Numbered from the stretch's first letter, positions 53,109 through 62,618 are shown. The stretch is 64,000 nucleotides of DNA from Halapricum salinum (GCF_004799665.1 NZ_CP031310.1:1046887-1110886), one strand, 5' to 3'. Notes: generated by a model from the letters alone, not told the origin. Made by a program: numbers and translations.

Positions 53109-53128
53109 AATATAATATTTCTTATATT
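53109..53128. promoter_or_regulatory. AT-rich inverted repeat upstream of the lipoprotein gene
   Basis: AATATAA and TTATATT arms flank TATTTC, about 22-41 bases before the lipoprotein start at 53087. The right position for its TATA box, so it probably serves as promoter and possibly as operator. It stands out sharply in the GC-rich surroundings. Confidence 0.45.
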
Positions 53129-53244
53129 AGATCGCATAGGAATTCCGCGGGCAGGAGACGGGTAGACCAGTTCCGTCTCGGCTGGGTCCGTGCCGCCCTA
53201 CCCCAGAGCGCAACGGCTTTGCACGCCGCTCTGCGAGAACGGAT

Positions 53245-54357
53245 ATGCGCGTCACGGAAGGGAGCGTCGAGATCGAGGTCCCCGAGCAGGCCGATTCGGG
53301 CGTTGGTGAAGGTGTCTTCTACAATCCCGTTCAGGAACTCAACCGCGACCTCACGGTGGCGGTCCTGCGGGCCGCCCAACAGCGCTTCGAGTACGCCGAT
53401 TCGTATCTCGACGCGACTGCCGCGAGTGGTATCCGCGGCGTCCGAGCGGCCGCTGATGGCTGGGACGCCGCCTGCTGTGACCGGGACGCGGACGCGGTCG
53501 AACTCTGCCGAGCCAACCTCGAACGAAACGACCTCGCGGGCGAGGTTCACCAGCGCGACGCCAACGCGCTCATGCACGAACAGCGCTTCGACGTGGTCGA
53601 TCTCGATCCGTTCGGGACGCCGATCCCCTTCGCCGACGCCGCCAGTCGGAGCGCGATCGACCTGCTCTGTGTGACTGCGACTGATACCGCGCCCCTCTGC
53701 GGTGCCCACTTCGAGAGCGGCGTCCGATCCTACAGCGCCGTCCCACGGAACACGGAGTACCACCAGGAGATGGGCGTCCGGATCCTGCTGGGAGCGATGG
53801 CCCGGACGGCCGCCCGCTACGACCGCGCGGTGACGCCGATCCTGACCCACGCCACGAAACACTACGTCCGGACCTACCTCGCCCTGAACGACGGCGCGAC
53901 GGTCGCCAACGAGGCCCTGGACGAACTCGGCCACCTGCATCACTGTCAGCACTGCCTGTGGCGAACGCACGACTTCGGACTCGTTGCCGACCCACCCGAG
54001 TCCTGCCCACACTGCGACGAGCACCTCCAGACGGCGGGACCGCTGTGGCTCGGCCCGATCCACGATACCGATTTCGTCCGTGCAGTGGGTGCGTCCGTCA
54101 GCGAGGACATGGGGACCGCCGAAGAGGCACGCGACCTGACCGAGCGGCTCGCGGGCGAACTCGACACGCCGACGCACTACGATCAGCACCGACTCACCAA
54201 ACGCTGGGGGACGGGCGCGATGGCGATGGACGAGTTTCTGGACTGTCTGCGGGCGGCCGGCTACGCGGCGTCACGCACGCACTACGGCGGGACGACGTTC
54301 AAGACCGACGCCGACGTGACCGAGATCCGCGCGGCGGCGATGCCGACAGGTAGCTGA
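53245..54357 (+). CDS. trm1: tRNA (guanine26-N2)-dimethyltransferase
   Basis: A 370-residue SAM-dependent enzyme that dimethylates G26 of tRNAs. [15 protein letters not shown] at the N-terminus, SAM site [11 protein letters not shown], and catalytic [27 protein letters not shown] follows. The C-terminal domain contains a zinc site (CQHC and CPHC) and [18 protein letters not shown]. Full length for archaeal Trm1. No operon partner on its strand. Confidence 0.96.
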   Translation: MRVTEGSVEIEVPEQADSGVGEGVFYNPVQELNRDLTVAVLRAAQQRFEYADSYLDATAASGIRGVRAAADGWDAACCDRDADAVELCRANLERNDLAGEVHQRDANALMHEQRFDVVDLDPFGTPIPFADAASRSAIDLLCVTATDTAPLCGAHFESGVRSYSAVPRNTEYHQEMGVRILLGAMARTAARYDRAVTPILTHATKHYVRTYLALNDGATVANEALDELGHLHHCQHCLWRTHDFGLVADPPESCPHCDEHLQTAGPLWLGPIHDTDFVRAVGASVSEDMGTAEEARDLTERLAGELDTPTHYDQHRLTKRWGTGAMAMDEFLDCLRAAGYAASRTHYGGTTFKTDADVTEIRAAAMPTGS

Positions 54358-54377
54358 ACGGCAGTCGAGTGAGCGCG

Positions 54378-54764
54378 CTACAGCGCGCGATTGAGCCGCG
54401 TGAGCAGGCCGCCGACGAAGAAGTAGAGCGGCCGCAGCAGGTAGTTGAACATCCCGATCAGGCCGACGACAGCTCCGAGCGTCTGCAGTTCCGCTGGTGC
54501 CGCGTCCCGGTAGAGGGCGAAGACGGCCGCGGCGACGAGCGGGCCGACCCAGGCGATCTCGAGATGGGGGCGGACCCACGACGTGTCCGAGAGAGCGACC
54601 AGTCGGTCCCGGTAGACGAACGTGAGGATGGCGAGTCCGAGCGCGACGGCGGCGAACCCGAGCGACGAGCCCACGCCGGCGAATCCGGGCGCGAGCAACA
54701 GCGCACAGGCGACCAGCGAGACGGATGTTCCGACGCGGGTCACCCACTCGATGCGGTCGTTCAT
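54378..54764 (-). CDS. Four-span membrane protein of unknown function (128 aa)
   Basis: Starts MNDRIEWVTRVGTSVSL and has about four hydrophobic segments (LVACALLLAPGFAGVGSSLGFAAVALGLAILTFV; IAWVGPLVAAAVFALY; LGAVVGLIGMFNYLLRPLYFFVGG). The start is the Met just before the first helix; the longer frame is antisense of the next gene. Convergent with trm1. Confidence 0.65.
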   Translation of the reverse strand: MNDRIEWVTRVGTSVSLVACALLLAPGFAGVGSSLGFAAVALGLAILTFVYRDRLVALSDTSWVRPHLEIAWVGPLVAAAVFALYRDAAPAELQTLGAVVGLIGMFNYLLRPLYFFVGGLLTRLNRAL

Positions 54765-54868
54765 GCCCGGGTCTTGTTCAGTGGAGGCGAAACCGGTTTC
54801 GGTCCGTGGACCGCGGCTCGTCTCGGCGATCCGCAGGTATTTGCCACCGACGAACGACACGTCTACAC

Positions 54869-56101
54869 GTGCACCAACGGATCGCGCGGCCACTGGCCGT
54901 CGGGACGACGCTGCTACGCGTCGTGCGTCGCTCGGAGGTGACGCTGCTGGCGGCGGCGATCGCCTACTACGCGCTCGTCTCGCTGTTTCCGCTCTTGCTG
55001 TTGAGTCTGGTCGTCGCCTCGACACTCGGCGGGCAGACGTTCGCCGATACCATCGTGGCCTCACTGGGGAACGTGCTCTCGCCGAGCGGCGAGACGCTGG
55101 TCCGGGACGCGCTGACGAACGCACGCGGTCGTGGCGGGGCGACCGTCGTCGGGATCGCGCTCCTGTTGTGGGGCGGTCTGAAGCTCTTTCGCGGGCTGGA
55201 CGTGGCGTTCTCGATGGTCTACGGCGAGCACGAGGCCGAGCCACTGCTCGAACAGTTGCGGAACGCGATCGCCGCGCTGGCAGCCGTCGGCGTCGCGATC
55301 GGCCTGACACTGGCCGTCGGGATCGTCGCGGGCGCACTCGGCTTCTCGTTCGGCGTTCTCGGCCTCCCGGTCGTGCTGACGGCGGCGTTTCTCCCGCTGT
55401 TCTACATCTTTCCCGATACCGATCTCACGATCGGGGAGGCGCTGCCGGGCGCGGTGTTCGCGGCGGTCGGCTGGACGGTGCTGAGCGCGGGCTTCCAGAT
55501 CTACGCGGCCACGGCCGACAGCGCGGCGCTGTACGGCGTCGTCGGCGGCGTGCTCCTGCTGGTGACGTGGTTCTACCTCGGCGGGATCGTCCTCCTGCTG
55601 GGGGTGATCCTCAACGGCGTGCTCGCCGGCGACGTCGAGCAGACGGCCATCGAAGACCGGCAACTACAACACGATCCGCTTCGAGATGTCGGACAACGAA
55701 TGAGCGAGACGGGGGCCGACACCGCCGACGACGCGACGGCGTCCAGCGGAGACGTCGACGTCGCGGAGCTACGTGCCGAGATCGACGAGCTCGAATCCCG
55801 AATCGAAGAGCGGACGCTCCACCGCGACGAGATCGAACGCGATCTCAAACGCTACGTCCGAAAGCGCGTCCGCCGCGGCCACGCCACTGGCTGGGGCCCC
55901 TACCTGGTGTTGCTGTACGGGACGGCGATGACGTTGGGGGCCTTCTACTTCCTGTCGGGCTGGGTCGCGTTTCTCACCATGCTGGTCGTCTGGCTGTCGA
56001 CGCTCGGGCTGTACGTCATGATGTTGCTGGTCGGCGTCACCGTCAACGCGGTCGGACTGCCCGGCAAGCTACTCGACAAAGTCCGTGACTTCCGTCGCTG
56101 A
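54869..56101 (+). CDS. YihY/BrkB-family membrane protein
   Basis: A 410-residue membrane protein with a GTG start. Family signatures: AAAIAYYALVSLFPLLLLSLVV in the first helix, LLLWGGLKLFRGLDVAFSMVYG, and GGVLLLVTWFYLGGIVLLLGVILNG in the sixth. After the six-helix core come a coiled-coil cytoplasmic segment (VDVAELRAEIDELESRIEERTLHRDEIERDL) and two more helices near the C-terminus. The family was once called ribonuclease BN, wrongly; its role is unknown. It is two bases from the PAP2 gene and probably cotranscribed. Confidence 0.87.
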   Translation: MHQRIARPLAVGTTLLRVVRRSEVTLLAAAIAYYALVSLFPLLLLSLVVASTLGGQTFADTIVASLGNVLSPSGETLVRDALTNARGRGGATVVGIALLLWGGLKLFRGLDVAFSMVYGEHEAEPLLEQLRNAIAALAAVGVAIGLTLAVGIVAGALGFSFGVLGLPVVLTAAFLPLFYIFPDTDLTIGEALPGAVFAAVGWTVLSAGFQIYAATADSAALYGVVGGVLLLVTWFYLGGIVLLLGVILNGVLAGDVEQTAIEDRQLQHDPLRDVGQRMSETGADTADDATASSGDVDVAELRAEIDELESRIEERTLHRDEIERDLKRYVRKRVRRGHATGWGPYLVLLYGTAMTLGAFYFLSGWVAFLTMLVVWLSTLGLYVMMLLVGVTVNAVGLPGKLLDKVRDFRR

Positions 56102-56103
56102 CG

Positions 56104-57051
56104 ATGGCACAGTCCACTCTCGGGTCTGCCGCCCGTGAGATCGGCGCGATTCTAGCTGCGCGCGGCGTGGGCGTCGAATCGCTGCTGTCGTCGCTCCCGG
56201 GACTCGTCGTCGTCGCGTTCGCGCTCCTGACACAGCTCGGTGACGTCTGGTTTCTCACAGCTGTCGTGACACTGCTGTACTGGCTCGGGCCGCACACGCC
56301 GCGGCTCGGTGACGCCGTCGACCGCCAGCGGGGTGGGCGGCTCCTCTCCGTGCTCGTGCTGTCGGTCGTCGTCGTCGCCGTCCTCAAGCCGCTGCTGGCG
56401 TTCCCACGGCCGCCGGGAGCAGCCGTTCCACCGCACGCTGATCTCGTCCCGGAAGCACTGACAGGAGTCTACGAGTGGCTCTCGACCAGCGAGAGCTACG
56501 GCTTCCCGAGCGGCCACGCGTTCGGCTCGACGCTGGTCTACGGCGGGCTCGCCTGGACGATCCGGGTCGGATCACGGCGCGCCAGGGCAGCCTTCGCGGC
56601 CGGAATGGTCGCACTGCTCTCGGTGTCGCGGCTCGTCCTCGGACTGCACTATCTCGTGGACGTCCTCGCCGGAGCGACTCTGGGAATCGTCGTGCTCGTG
56701 GTCGCGATGGCGCTCCGGACCCGGGACGTGTTCGGTATCGCGGCCGTCGTCGGGCTCGTCGGTGCCGTCACCGTCGAGCCGTCGACGAAAGTGCTCGGCG
56801 CGGCAGGGCTCGCTTCGGGATGTCTGCTGACGTGGCTGGCAGTCGGCGACTCGATCCCGAGCACGCCCTCGCGGACGAGCGCCCGGGCAACGGTGGTCCT
56901 GGGCGTGATCGTCGGCGGAGTACTCGGCGTGGCCGGATTGCCGGGTCGTTCGGTGGCACCGGCCGTGCTGCTGCTCACGCTAGCCGGTGGCGCGAGTCTC
57001 GTCGCGATGCCACTGCTCGGCGAGCACGTCGCAAAAAACGGGCGTAGGTAG
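56104..57051 (+). CDS. PAP2-family membrane phosphatase
   Basis: A 315-residue membrane protein with all three PAP2 motifs: KPLLAFPRPP, GFPSGHAFGSTLVYGG and SRLVLGLHYLVDVLAG, the catalytic residues facing outward. Such enzymes dephosphorylate lipid phosphates such as polyprenyl pyrophosphate or phosphatidate. About nine helices, of which the last four lie beyond the catalytic core. It starts two bases after the YihY gene. Confidence 0.9.
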   Translation: MAQSTLGSAAREIGAILAARGVGVESLLSSLPGLVVVAFALLTQLGDVWFLTAVVTLLYWLGPHTPRLGDAVDRQRGGRLLSVLVLSVVVVAVLKPLLAFPRPPGAAVPPHADLVPEALTGVYEWLSTSESYGFPSGHAFGSTLVYGGLAWTIRVGSRRARAAFAAGMVALLSVSRLVLGLHYLVDVLAGATLGIVVLVVAMALRTRDVFGIAAVVGLVGAVTVEPSTKVLGAAGLASGCLLTWLAVGDSIPSTPSRTSARATVVLGVIVGGVLGVAGLPGRSVAPAVLLLTLAGGASLVAMPLLGEHVAKNGRR

Positions 57052-57055
57052 CCTT

Positions 57056-57137
57056 ATAGTGATTCCTGTAGCGATTTACCGGTACGACCGCACAATGTCG
57101 TGCGGTCGATCCGGAACAGACCTACAGTAATTACTAT
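57056..57137. terminator. Nested inverted repeat between convergent genes (likely bidirectional terminator or element relic)
   Basis: Outer arms ATAGTGATTCCTGTAG (57056-57071) and CTACAGTAATTACTAT (57122-57137) are complementary at 14 of 16 positions. Inside, CGACCGCAC (57085-57093) and GTGCGGTCG (57100-57108) form a perfect nine-base hairpin with loop AATGTC. The structure fills nearly the whole gap between the PAP2 and glnA stop codons. A double-stranded transcript end signal is the plain reading; a miniature inverted-repeat element is possible. Confidence 0.5.
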
Positions 57138-58495
57138 CAGAAGGTCTCGAGGTAGCGGTCGAGTTCCCACTGGGAGACGTCGACGAGGTAATCCTTGAAC
57201 TCTTCGCGCTTGGCTTCGACGAACTTCTCGGCGATGTGCGGGCCGAGAGCGTCGCTGACGACCTCGTCCTTTTCGAGCTCGTCGACGGCCTCGCCGAGGT
57301 TGGTCGGCAGCGTGTCGATGCCGTACTCCTCGCGCTTGGCTTCGTCGAATTCGTAGATGTTCTCCCGGACGGGGTCGGGGCAGTCGAGCCCCTGCTCGAT
57401 GCCGTCCAGCCCGGCGTGGATGAGGACCGCAAACGCCAGATACGGGTTACACGACGGGTCGGGGAAGCGAGCCTCGATACGCGAGGCGGCCGGGACGCGA
57501 GCGGCCGGCTTCCGGATGAGTGCCGAGCGGTTGCGGTCGCTCCAGGCGACGTAGACGGGTGCCTCGTAGCCGGGCACCAGGCGCTTGTAGCTGTTGACGG
57601 TCGGGTTGGTGACCGCGGCCAGCGCGGGCGCGTGTTCGAGGATCCCGGCAGTGAACTGCTTTGCCGTCTCACTGAGGTTGAACTCGTCGTCCTCGTCGTG
57701 GAAGGCGTTGCCGTCGTCGTCGAACAGCGAGATGTGGGTGTGCATGCCCGACCCGTTGATACGCGGGATCGGCTTGGGCATGAACGTGGCGTGCAGGTCG
57801 TGTTCGGCCGCGATGGCGCGGACGACCGACCGGAAGGTCGCGACGTTGTCAGCCGTCGACAGGGCGTCGTCGTAGGTGAAGTTGATCTCGTGCTGGCCCT
57901 GGGCGACCTCGTGGTGGGAGGCCTCGATCTCGAAGCCCATGTCCTCCAGGCCGTAGATGATGTCACGGCGGACGTCGCTGGCGAGGTCCTTCGGTGCGAG
58001 GTCGAAGTAGCCACCGGCGTCGTTGGTCTTGGTCGTCGCGCGGCCGTCCTCGTCTTCCTCGAACAGGAAGAACTCGGGCTCGGGCGCGGCGTTGACCTCG
58101 TAGCCCATCTCCTCGGCGCGGGCGAGGGCGTCCTTCAGGACGCCACGCGGGTCGCCGGAGAACGGCTGGTCGGTCGAGGTGTCGTGGACGTCACAGATGA
58201 GTCGGGCGCTGTTGCCGCCCTCGATGTCCTCGCGGCTGCGCCACGGCAGGATCGAGAACGTCGACGGGTCCGGAACCAGACGCATGTCCGACTCCTGGAT
58301 GCGGACGAAGCCGTCGATCGAAGAACCGTCGAAATAGATCCCCTCTGTAAATGCTTTTTCGGCCTGTTCAGCAGGAACCGAGACGTTCTTGACGACCCCA
58401 AGGATGTCCGTGAACTGGAGACGCAGGAAGTCTACGTTCTTTTCCTCGATCTCCTCGAGGACTGCCTCTGCCTCCGCTGAGAGTTCGCTTGTCAT
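57137..58495 (-). CDS. glnA: Glutamine synthetase, type I
   Basis: A 452-residue enzyme that makes glutamine from glutamate, ammonia and ATP. Motifs: [27 protein letters not shown], the metal/ammonia site [34 protein letters not shown], the ATP loop [25 protein letters not shown], and [17 protein letters not shown]. The length and lack of the long C-terminal extension fit the GSI-alpha type, which is not adenylylated. It is divergent from an Lrp regulator, a common archaeal nitrogen control pair. Confidence 0.97.
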   Translation of the reverse strand: MTSELSAEAEAVLEEIEEKNVDFLRLQFTDILGVVKNVSVPAEQAEKAFTEGIYFDGSSIDGFVRIQESDMRLVPDPSTFSILPWRSREDIEGGNSARLICDVHDTSTDQPFSGDPRGVLKDALARAEEMGYEVNAAPEPEFFLFEEDEDGRATTKTNDAGGYFDLAPKDLASDVRRDIIYGLEDMGFEIEASHHEVAQGQHEINFTYDDALSTADNVATFRSVVRAIAAEHDLHATFMPKPIPRINGSGMHTHISLFDDDGNAFHDEDDEFNLSETAKQFTAGILEHAPALAAVTNPTVNSYKRLVPGYEAPVYVAWSDRNRSALIRKPAARVPAASRIEARFPDPSCNPYLAFAVLIHAGLDGIEQGLDCPDPVRENIYEFDEAKREEYGIDTLPTNLGEAVDELEKDEVVSDALGPHIAEKFVEAKREEFKDYLVDVSQWELDRYLETF

Positions 58496-58623
58496 GGTTA
58501 TCGACAGCAGAGAGATATACTCCCGTCATAAAAACCCTGCTGTTTTGCGCAATTCTCAGATTAGGTATCGACGGAAGTGGATATTCGTAAAATTCTAATG
58601 GGTGGGTGCCGATGACGCTTATA
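58496..58623. promoter_or_regulatory. Divergent glnA / lrp promoter region
   Basis: The minus-strand stretch gggtttttatgac (about 58527-58540) gives a TATA box 30-40 bases before the glnA ATG. The plus-strand cgtaaaattc (about 58585-58594) serves the Lrp gene, about 30 bases from its ATG at 58624. The 40 bases between the two boxes are AT-rich and are the likely binding area for the Lrp protein; no clear palindrome was found. Confidence 0.5.
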
Positions 58624-59079
58624 ATGACGTACGAAAATCTCGACCGGAAGTTAGTGAATGCCCTGCTGGGCGACGGGCGCGCAAGCCTCCGGAGTCTCGC
58701 AGACGACCTGGATGTGTCAGTAACGACCGTGTCGAATCACCTCTCGAACCTCGAAGACGAGGGGATCATCCAGGGGTACACCCCGAAAGTCGACTACGAC
58801 AAACTCGGTTACGACGTAACAGCCATCGTCCAGCTAAAAGTCGAAGGGAGCGCGCTGCCGGACGTCACCGACAGCCTCTCCGAGCACGAACAGATGGTCA
58901 GCGTCTACGAGGTTACCGGCGACTACGACATCATCGCCGTCGGGAAGTTCCTCGACACCGACGACATGAACAAGCAGATCAAGAACATGCTGACCGACCC
59001 CGAGATCAACGAATCGAACACCAGCGTCGTGCTCAACGCCGCCAAAGAGCACGAACAGTTCACTCTCGAAGTCGAGTAG
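58624..59079 (+). CDS. lrp: Lrp/AsnC-family transcriptional regulator
   Basis: A 151-residue regulator. HTH at about residues 4-50 ([46 protein letters not shown]) and the RAM ligand/oligomer domain ([43 protein letters not shown]). Archaeal Lrp proteins next to glnA control nitrogen assimilation in response to glutamine or amino acids; this one most likely regulates glnA and itself. Start [10 protein letters not shown] set by HTH position and the promoter. Confidence 0.92.
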   Translation: MTYENLDRKLVNALLGDGRASLRSLADDLDVSVTTVSNHLSNLEDEGIIQGYTPKVDYDKLGYDVTAIVQLKVEGSALPDVTDSLSEHEQMVSVYEVTGDYDIIAVGKFLDTDDMNKQIKNMLTDPEINESNTSVVLNAAKEHEQFTLEVE

Positions 59080-59149
59080 CGACCGAGAGCGCGGGCGGTC
59101 GCCCGATATCGTGTGTTTTTATCGCTGGGACGGCCATCCGTCAGTACTG

Positions 59150-59392
59150 ATGTGTGAGTTATTCGGGGTGGGGTTCGTCCTGCTCCCGTTCGGCGTGGCG
59201 CTCGGGCGCTACCCGTTCGAGATCGCCGAACTCAGCGAACAGCACGACGCAGTCGGGAGTTTGCGGGACGTCGACGACGTCGAGCCCGCCGACTGGAAGG
59301 TCAGCATGACTCGGGCGGGCGGGTACGGGCTGCTCACCATCGCGGGGCTGCTGCTGGTCGCCGGCCTGGGCTGTGCGCTCCTGTCTGTGTGA
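59150..59392 (+). CDS. Small membrane protein (80 aa)
   Basis: MCELFGVGFVLLPFGVALGRYPF then a polar acidic middle and GYGLLTIAGLLLVAGLGCALLSV: two membrane segments with a cytoplasmic or external loop of about 30 residues. ATG at 59150 is chosen since gtttttatcgc (about 59113-59123) gives a TATA box 27-30 bases upstream; a GTG at 59111 would lie inside that promoter. Unknown function. Confidence 0.6.
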   Translation: MCELFGVGFVLLPFGVALGRYPFEIAELSEQHDAVGSLRDVDDVEPADWKVSMTRAGGYGLLTIAGLLLVAGLGCALLSV

Positions 59393-59483
59393 TCAGTCCC
59401 TCCCTTCGGGCTGTTCGATCGCCGTCTCCCGATCGGTACGATAGGCAACTCGGCTGATTGTCCGGCAAAATCCTTATGCACAA

Positions 59484-59495
59484 GATAATATTATC
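59484..59495. promoter_or_regulatory. Perfect palindrome upstream of the STAND ATPase gene
   Basis: GATAATATTATC is a perfect 12-base palindrome centred about 15 bases before the ATG at 59505, flanked by tatgcaca on the left and gtatgcata on the right. A TATA-like cttatgca (about 59473-59480) lies just upstream, so the palindrome is at the presumed transcription start, the classic place for an archaeal repressor. Confidence 0.45.
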
Positions 59496-59504
59496 GTATG
59501 CATA

Positions 59505-60878
59505 ATGATCGACAGAGACGACCAGCGCGAATGGTTGGAATCGCGACTGAAGGACAGCAGTCGGGACGTACTGGTTCTGTATGGACGCCGTCGCGTCGGA
59601 AAAACGACGCTTGTAACTTCAGTCCTCGACGCGATCGAGACGCCATCAGTCTACTACCTCTGTGACCAGCGCGGGACCGAATACAACGTTCGTGCGTTCG
59701 CGAACCGCTGTGCCGAGCGACTCGACGACGTTCCGCCGGCGGTCGACGGCTTCGAGGGCGCGTTTCGGTATCTCGCTGGACGAGTCGAGGGGCCATTCGT
59801 CGTCGCGCTCGACGAGTTCTCGTATCTCGTCGAAGAGGATGAGGGGATTCCGTCGGTGTTCCAGCGGGTTGTCGACGACGTGCTCGCCGAGACCGAGATT
59901 TCGCTCGTCCTATTGGGGTCGTCGATCTCGATGATGGAGGAGGGGGTTTTGAGTTACGAGAGTCCACTGTACGGACGACGAACCGGCCAGTGGCGACTCG
60001 AACCGATGTCGGTCGGTGACGCGTCGGGCTTTTTCCCAAACTACGATCCAATAGCGTTGATCCGTACCTACAGCGCCGTCGGCGGAATCCCGGCGTATCT
60101 CGAACAGTTCGATCCCGATGTCGATCTGCTATGTAACGTCGAACAACATGTACTCTCGAAGGGTGCGTTCCTCTACGAGGAGCCGGAATTTCTCCTCAGA
60201 CAGGAACTACGAGAGCCGGCGACGTACATGGCGATCCTCGAAGCGATCGCGAACGGTGCAGCACGCGTCACCGAGATCGCCGGCGAAATCGACCGCGACG
60301 CCAGTTCACTGTCACGGTATCTGGACAACCTCACCAGACTAGCGCTCGTCGAGCGGGAGACGCCAGTAACGGACCCCGATGGCCGGGGAGTTTACCAGGT
60401 GACCGACCATTTCCTCCGGTTCTGGTTTCGGTACGTCTCTCCCAACCGCTCACAGCTCGAACAAGGTCACGTCAAACCCGTCAGTGAGTCGATTATCGCG
60501 ACATTCCCCGAGCACGTGAGCTATACGTTCGAGGACGTCTGCCGGCAGGCCGTCCGCACGCCTGCGTTTCCGGTCGCGTGTTCGCGCGTCGGGCGATGGT
60601 GGTACGACGGTCAGGAGATCGACATCGCCGGCCTGAGTGCAGAGACCGAGACGCTGCTGCTCGGGGAGTGCAAGTGGACGAGCGACCCCGTCGGCACGGG
60701 CCTGCTCGATGATCTCGAAGCGCTCGAACCGGAGGTGCGCTGGCACGGCTCGGAGCGGTCGGTCGTCTACGCGCTGTTCTCGAAGTGTGGGTTCACGGAT
60801 TCGCTCGAAGCGACCGCGGCCGAGCGAGACAACCTCGTTCTGTTTACTCCGGGAGACGTTCTCGAACTGTTCGGTTGA
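59505..60878 (+). CDS. Archaeal-type P-loop ATPase with DUF234-like nuclease domain
   Basis: A 457-residue protein. Walker A YGRRRVGKTTLV (about 26-37), Walker B VVALDEFSYL, and LLGSSISMMEE form the SWACOS/STAND-like archaeal ATPase. A winged-helix-like stretch follows (EAIANGAARVTEIAGEIDRDASSLSRYLDNLTRLALVE). The C-terminal part has QEIDIAGLSAETETLLLGECKW, resembling a PD-(D/E)xK nuclease core (D... E-x-K), as in DUF234. These proteins are widespread in archaea, often lineage-specific and horizontally moved, and suspected of defence or selfish functions. The gene stands alone. Confidence 0.85.
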   Translation: MIDRDDQREWLESRLKDSSRDVLVLYGRRRVGKTTLVTSVLDAIETPSVYYLCDQRGTEYNVRAFANRCAERLDDVPPAVDGFEGAFRYLAGRVEGPFVVALDEFSYLVEEDEGIPSVFQRVVDDVLAETEISLVLLGSSISMMEEGVLSYESPLYGRRTGQWRLEPMSVGDASGFFPNYDPIALIRTYSAVGGIPAYLEQFDPDVDLLCNVEQHVLSKGAFLYEEPEFLLRQELREPATYMAILEAIANGAARVTEIAGEIDRDASSLSRYLDNLTRLALVERETPVTDPDGRGVYQVTDHFLRFWFRYVSPNRSQLEQGHVKPVSESIIATFPEHVSYTFEDVCRQAVRTPAFPVACSRVGRWWYDGQEIDIAGLSAETETLLLGECKWTSDPVGTGLLDDLEALEPEVRWHGSERSVVYALFSKCGFTDSLEATAAERDNLVLFTPGDVLELFG

Positions 60879-62618
60879 TCAGTCCGCGCCTTCGGGCTGT
60901 TCGGCGACCGCGAACTTCGAGAGGTCCTGTTCTTCGACGTTCTCCACGGAGTCGTAGGGTCGATTGACGACGATGTTGCCCGCGCGCTGGCGACCCAATC
61001 CGGGAATCGCCTGCAGTTCGTCCATCGACGCCGAGTTGAGGTCGAGCGGATGGGGAACACCGGTCACGGAGCGATAGCCGTGGTCCGTGACGGCGACGTC
61101 GAGCACCTGGCCGAGTTCGCGCTCTCCCGGGATCGCCACCAGGAGCGGATAGGTCCCCAGCTGACGGCCGAAGGTCTTGCCGTCCTGGTGGTATTCGAGG
61201 TGGACGTCGGGCAGGACCGTTCCAGGCGGCGCGACGCGCTGGAGCATCGGGTTGTCGATCGCTTCCCGTACTTCCTTCTTGTACTGTTTGAACAGCTGTT
61301 TGTGGTCCCTGGCGATCTCTGCCCCCGTCTCGGCCATGTCGGTACCCTCGAACGCCATGACCTGCCGGATGTTGACCCGCCGGAGCAGCAGGCCCGCGTC
61401 GAGCACGCGCTGGAGGAAGCGCTTGTTGTGCTCGAAGGTCTCGGCGGTCTCGCCCTTCAGACCGTGGACGAGGTTGATCCCCGGCAGGAGCTTCGGCAGG
61501 CGCGGGGCGGCGTCCTCACCGAAGTTCGGGGCCGACCCCTCGACGTCGGTCCGGGGGTCGCCCGCACCGCCGGGTCGCCAGCCCGCGACCTCGTTGACGA
61601 TCTTGACCGCCTCGAAACACTGGTCTGCGGTGACGTTGAGGTTGTTGTCGCTCATCACGGCGGGATCGGCGGATTCGAGGCCGAAAGCGGCGGTGTCCCC
61701 GGGCGTGTTGTGCTCGGCGATGATCCGGATCCCCTCTTTGGCCTTCTCGGGCCACTTCACGATCGTGATGGGGTTCATGTTGTCCAGATGGAGGGTCTCC
61801 AGATCGGGCGCGACCTCGCGAATCCCGCCGTAGAGTCGCCGGAGCGCCTCGGGATTCGGAGCCTCGCCGTCACCACCGTAGGCCAGGATGTCGGCCTGCC
61901 GGCCGAGTCGGAAGTGTTTGACGCCGTGATCCGAGAGCGCGTCGACCTCGTCGACGACACTTTCCGGTGGTCGGAAGTCCGGATCGCCGTACAGTGGCTC
62001 CGTGCAGAACGAACAGCGGTACGGACAGCCCCGGGAGGTTTCGAGTTCCGCCAGCAGGTAGTCGGGATGATTCGGATGCTGTTCGACGATGAAGGCACCG
62101 TTGCGCGCCCACCGCGTCTCCTCGGGGATGCCGCGATATCGGGGCTCGAACCCCTCCAAGCCGTTCTCGACCAGATCGAAGACTGCAGCCTCGATATCGG
62201 CACCGGCGACGAAGTCGAAGTCCAGGTCGTCGCGCTGGGTTTCGCTGGCGCCGACGTTCTCTTCGCCCACGCCGAAGCGGACTGGGCCGCCCATGATCGA
62301 GGTGCCGTCGGCGGTCCAGGCGATCTTGCGCACCTCGTCGGGTTCGGCGGGGGTGCCGCCGACGTACTTGCCGGGGACGGTCATGCCGCCGACGTACACC
62401 GTCAGATCGGCGTCGCTCACGTCCCGCCAGCGGGTGGTCTCCTCGCGCAGCGCGTCGATCGTGTGGTAGGTGATCCGTTCGCGTGGGACGCCCGCGTCGA
62501 CCAGCGCGCCGGCGACGTATCGAGGATACGTCGAGATGTAGGGAGGGACGCCGAAGTGAGCGGGTTCGTCGACGTAGCCGTCGACGATCGTCACCGAGAG
62601 CGCCGCAGGGTCGGTCAT
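60879..62618 (-). CDS. Radical SAM protein with C-terminal helix-hairpin-helix domain
   Basis: A 579-residue enzyme. The N-terminal 170 residues resemble a cobalamin-binding-like domain (VTIVDGYVDEPAHFGVPPYISTYPRY, VYVGGMTVPGKY). The radical SAM core has SRGCPYRCSFC, the CxxxCxxC cluster motif, near residue 205. The C-terminal 70 residues include LDLNSASMDELQAIPGLGRQRAGNIVVNRPY, a helix-hairpin-helix DNA- or RNA-binding motif. Known archaeal relatives are uncharacterised; a nucleic acid modification role is an inference from the HhH. Two tandem Met codons allow a start at 62618 or 62621. Confidence 0.87.
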   Translation of the reverse strand: MTDPAALSVTIVDGYVDEPAHFGVPPYISTYPRYVAGALVDAGVPRERITYHTIDALREETTRWRDVSDADLTVYVGGMTVPGKYVGGTPAEPDEVRKIAWTADGTSIMGGPVRFGVGEENVGASETQRDDLDFDFVAGADIEAAVFDLVENGLEGFEPRYRGIPEETRWARNGAFIVEQHPNHPDYLLAELETSRGCPYRCSFCTEPLYGDPDFRPPESVVDEVDALSDHGVKHFRLGRQADILAYGGDGEAPNPEALRRLYGGIREVAPDLETLHLDNMNPITIVKWPEKAKEGIRIIAEHNTPGDTAAFGLESADPAVMSDNNLNVTADQCFEAVKIVNEVAGWRPGGAGDPRTDVEGSAPNFGEDAAPRLPKLLPGINLVHGLKGETAETFEHNKRFLQRVLDAGLLLRRVNIRQVMAFEGTDMAETGAEIARDHKQLFKQYKKEVREAIDNPMLQRVAPPGTVLPDVHLEYHQDGKTFGRQLGTYPLLVAIPGERELGQVLDVAVTDHGYRSVTGVPHPLDLNSASMDELQAIPGLGRQRAGNIVVNRPYDSVENVEEQDLSKFAVAEQPEGAD

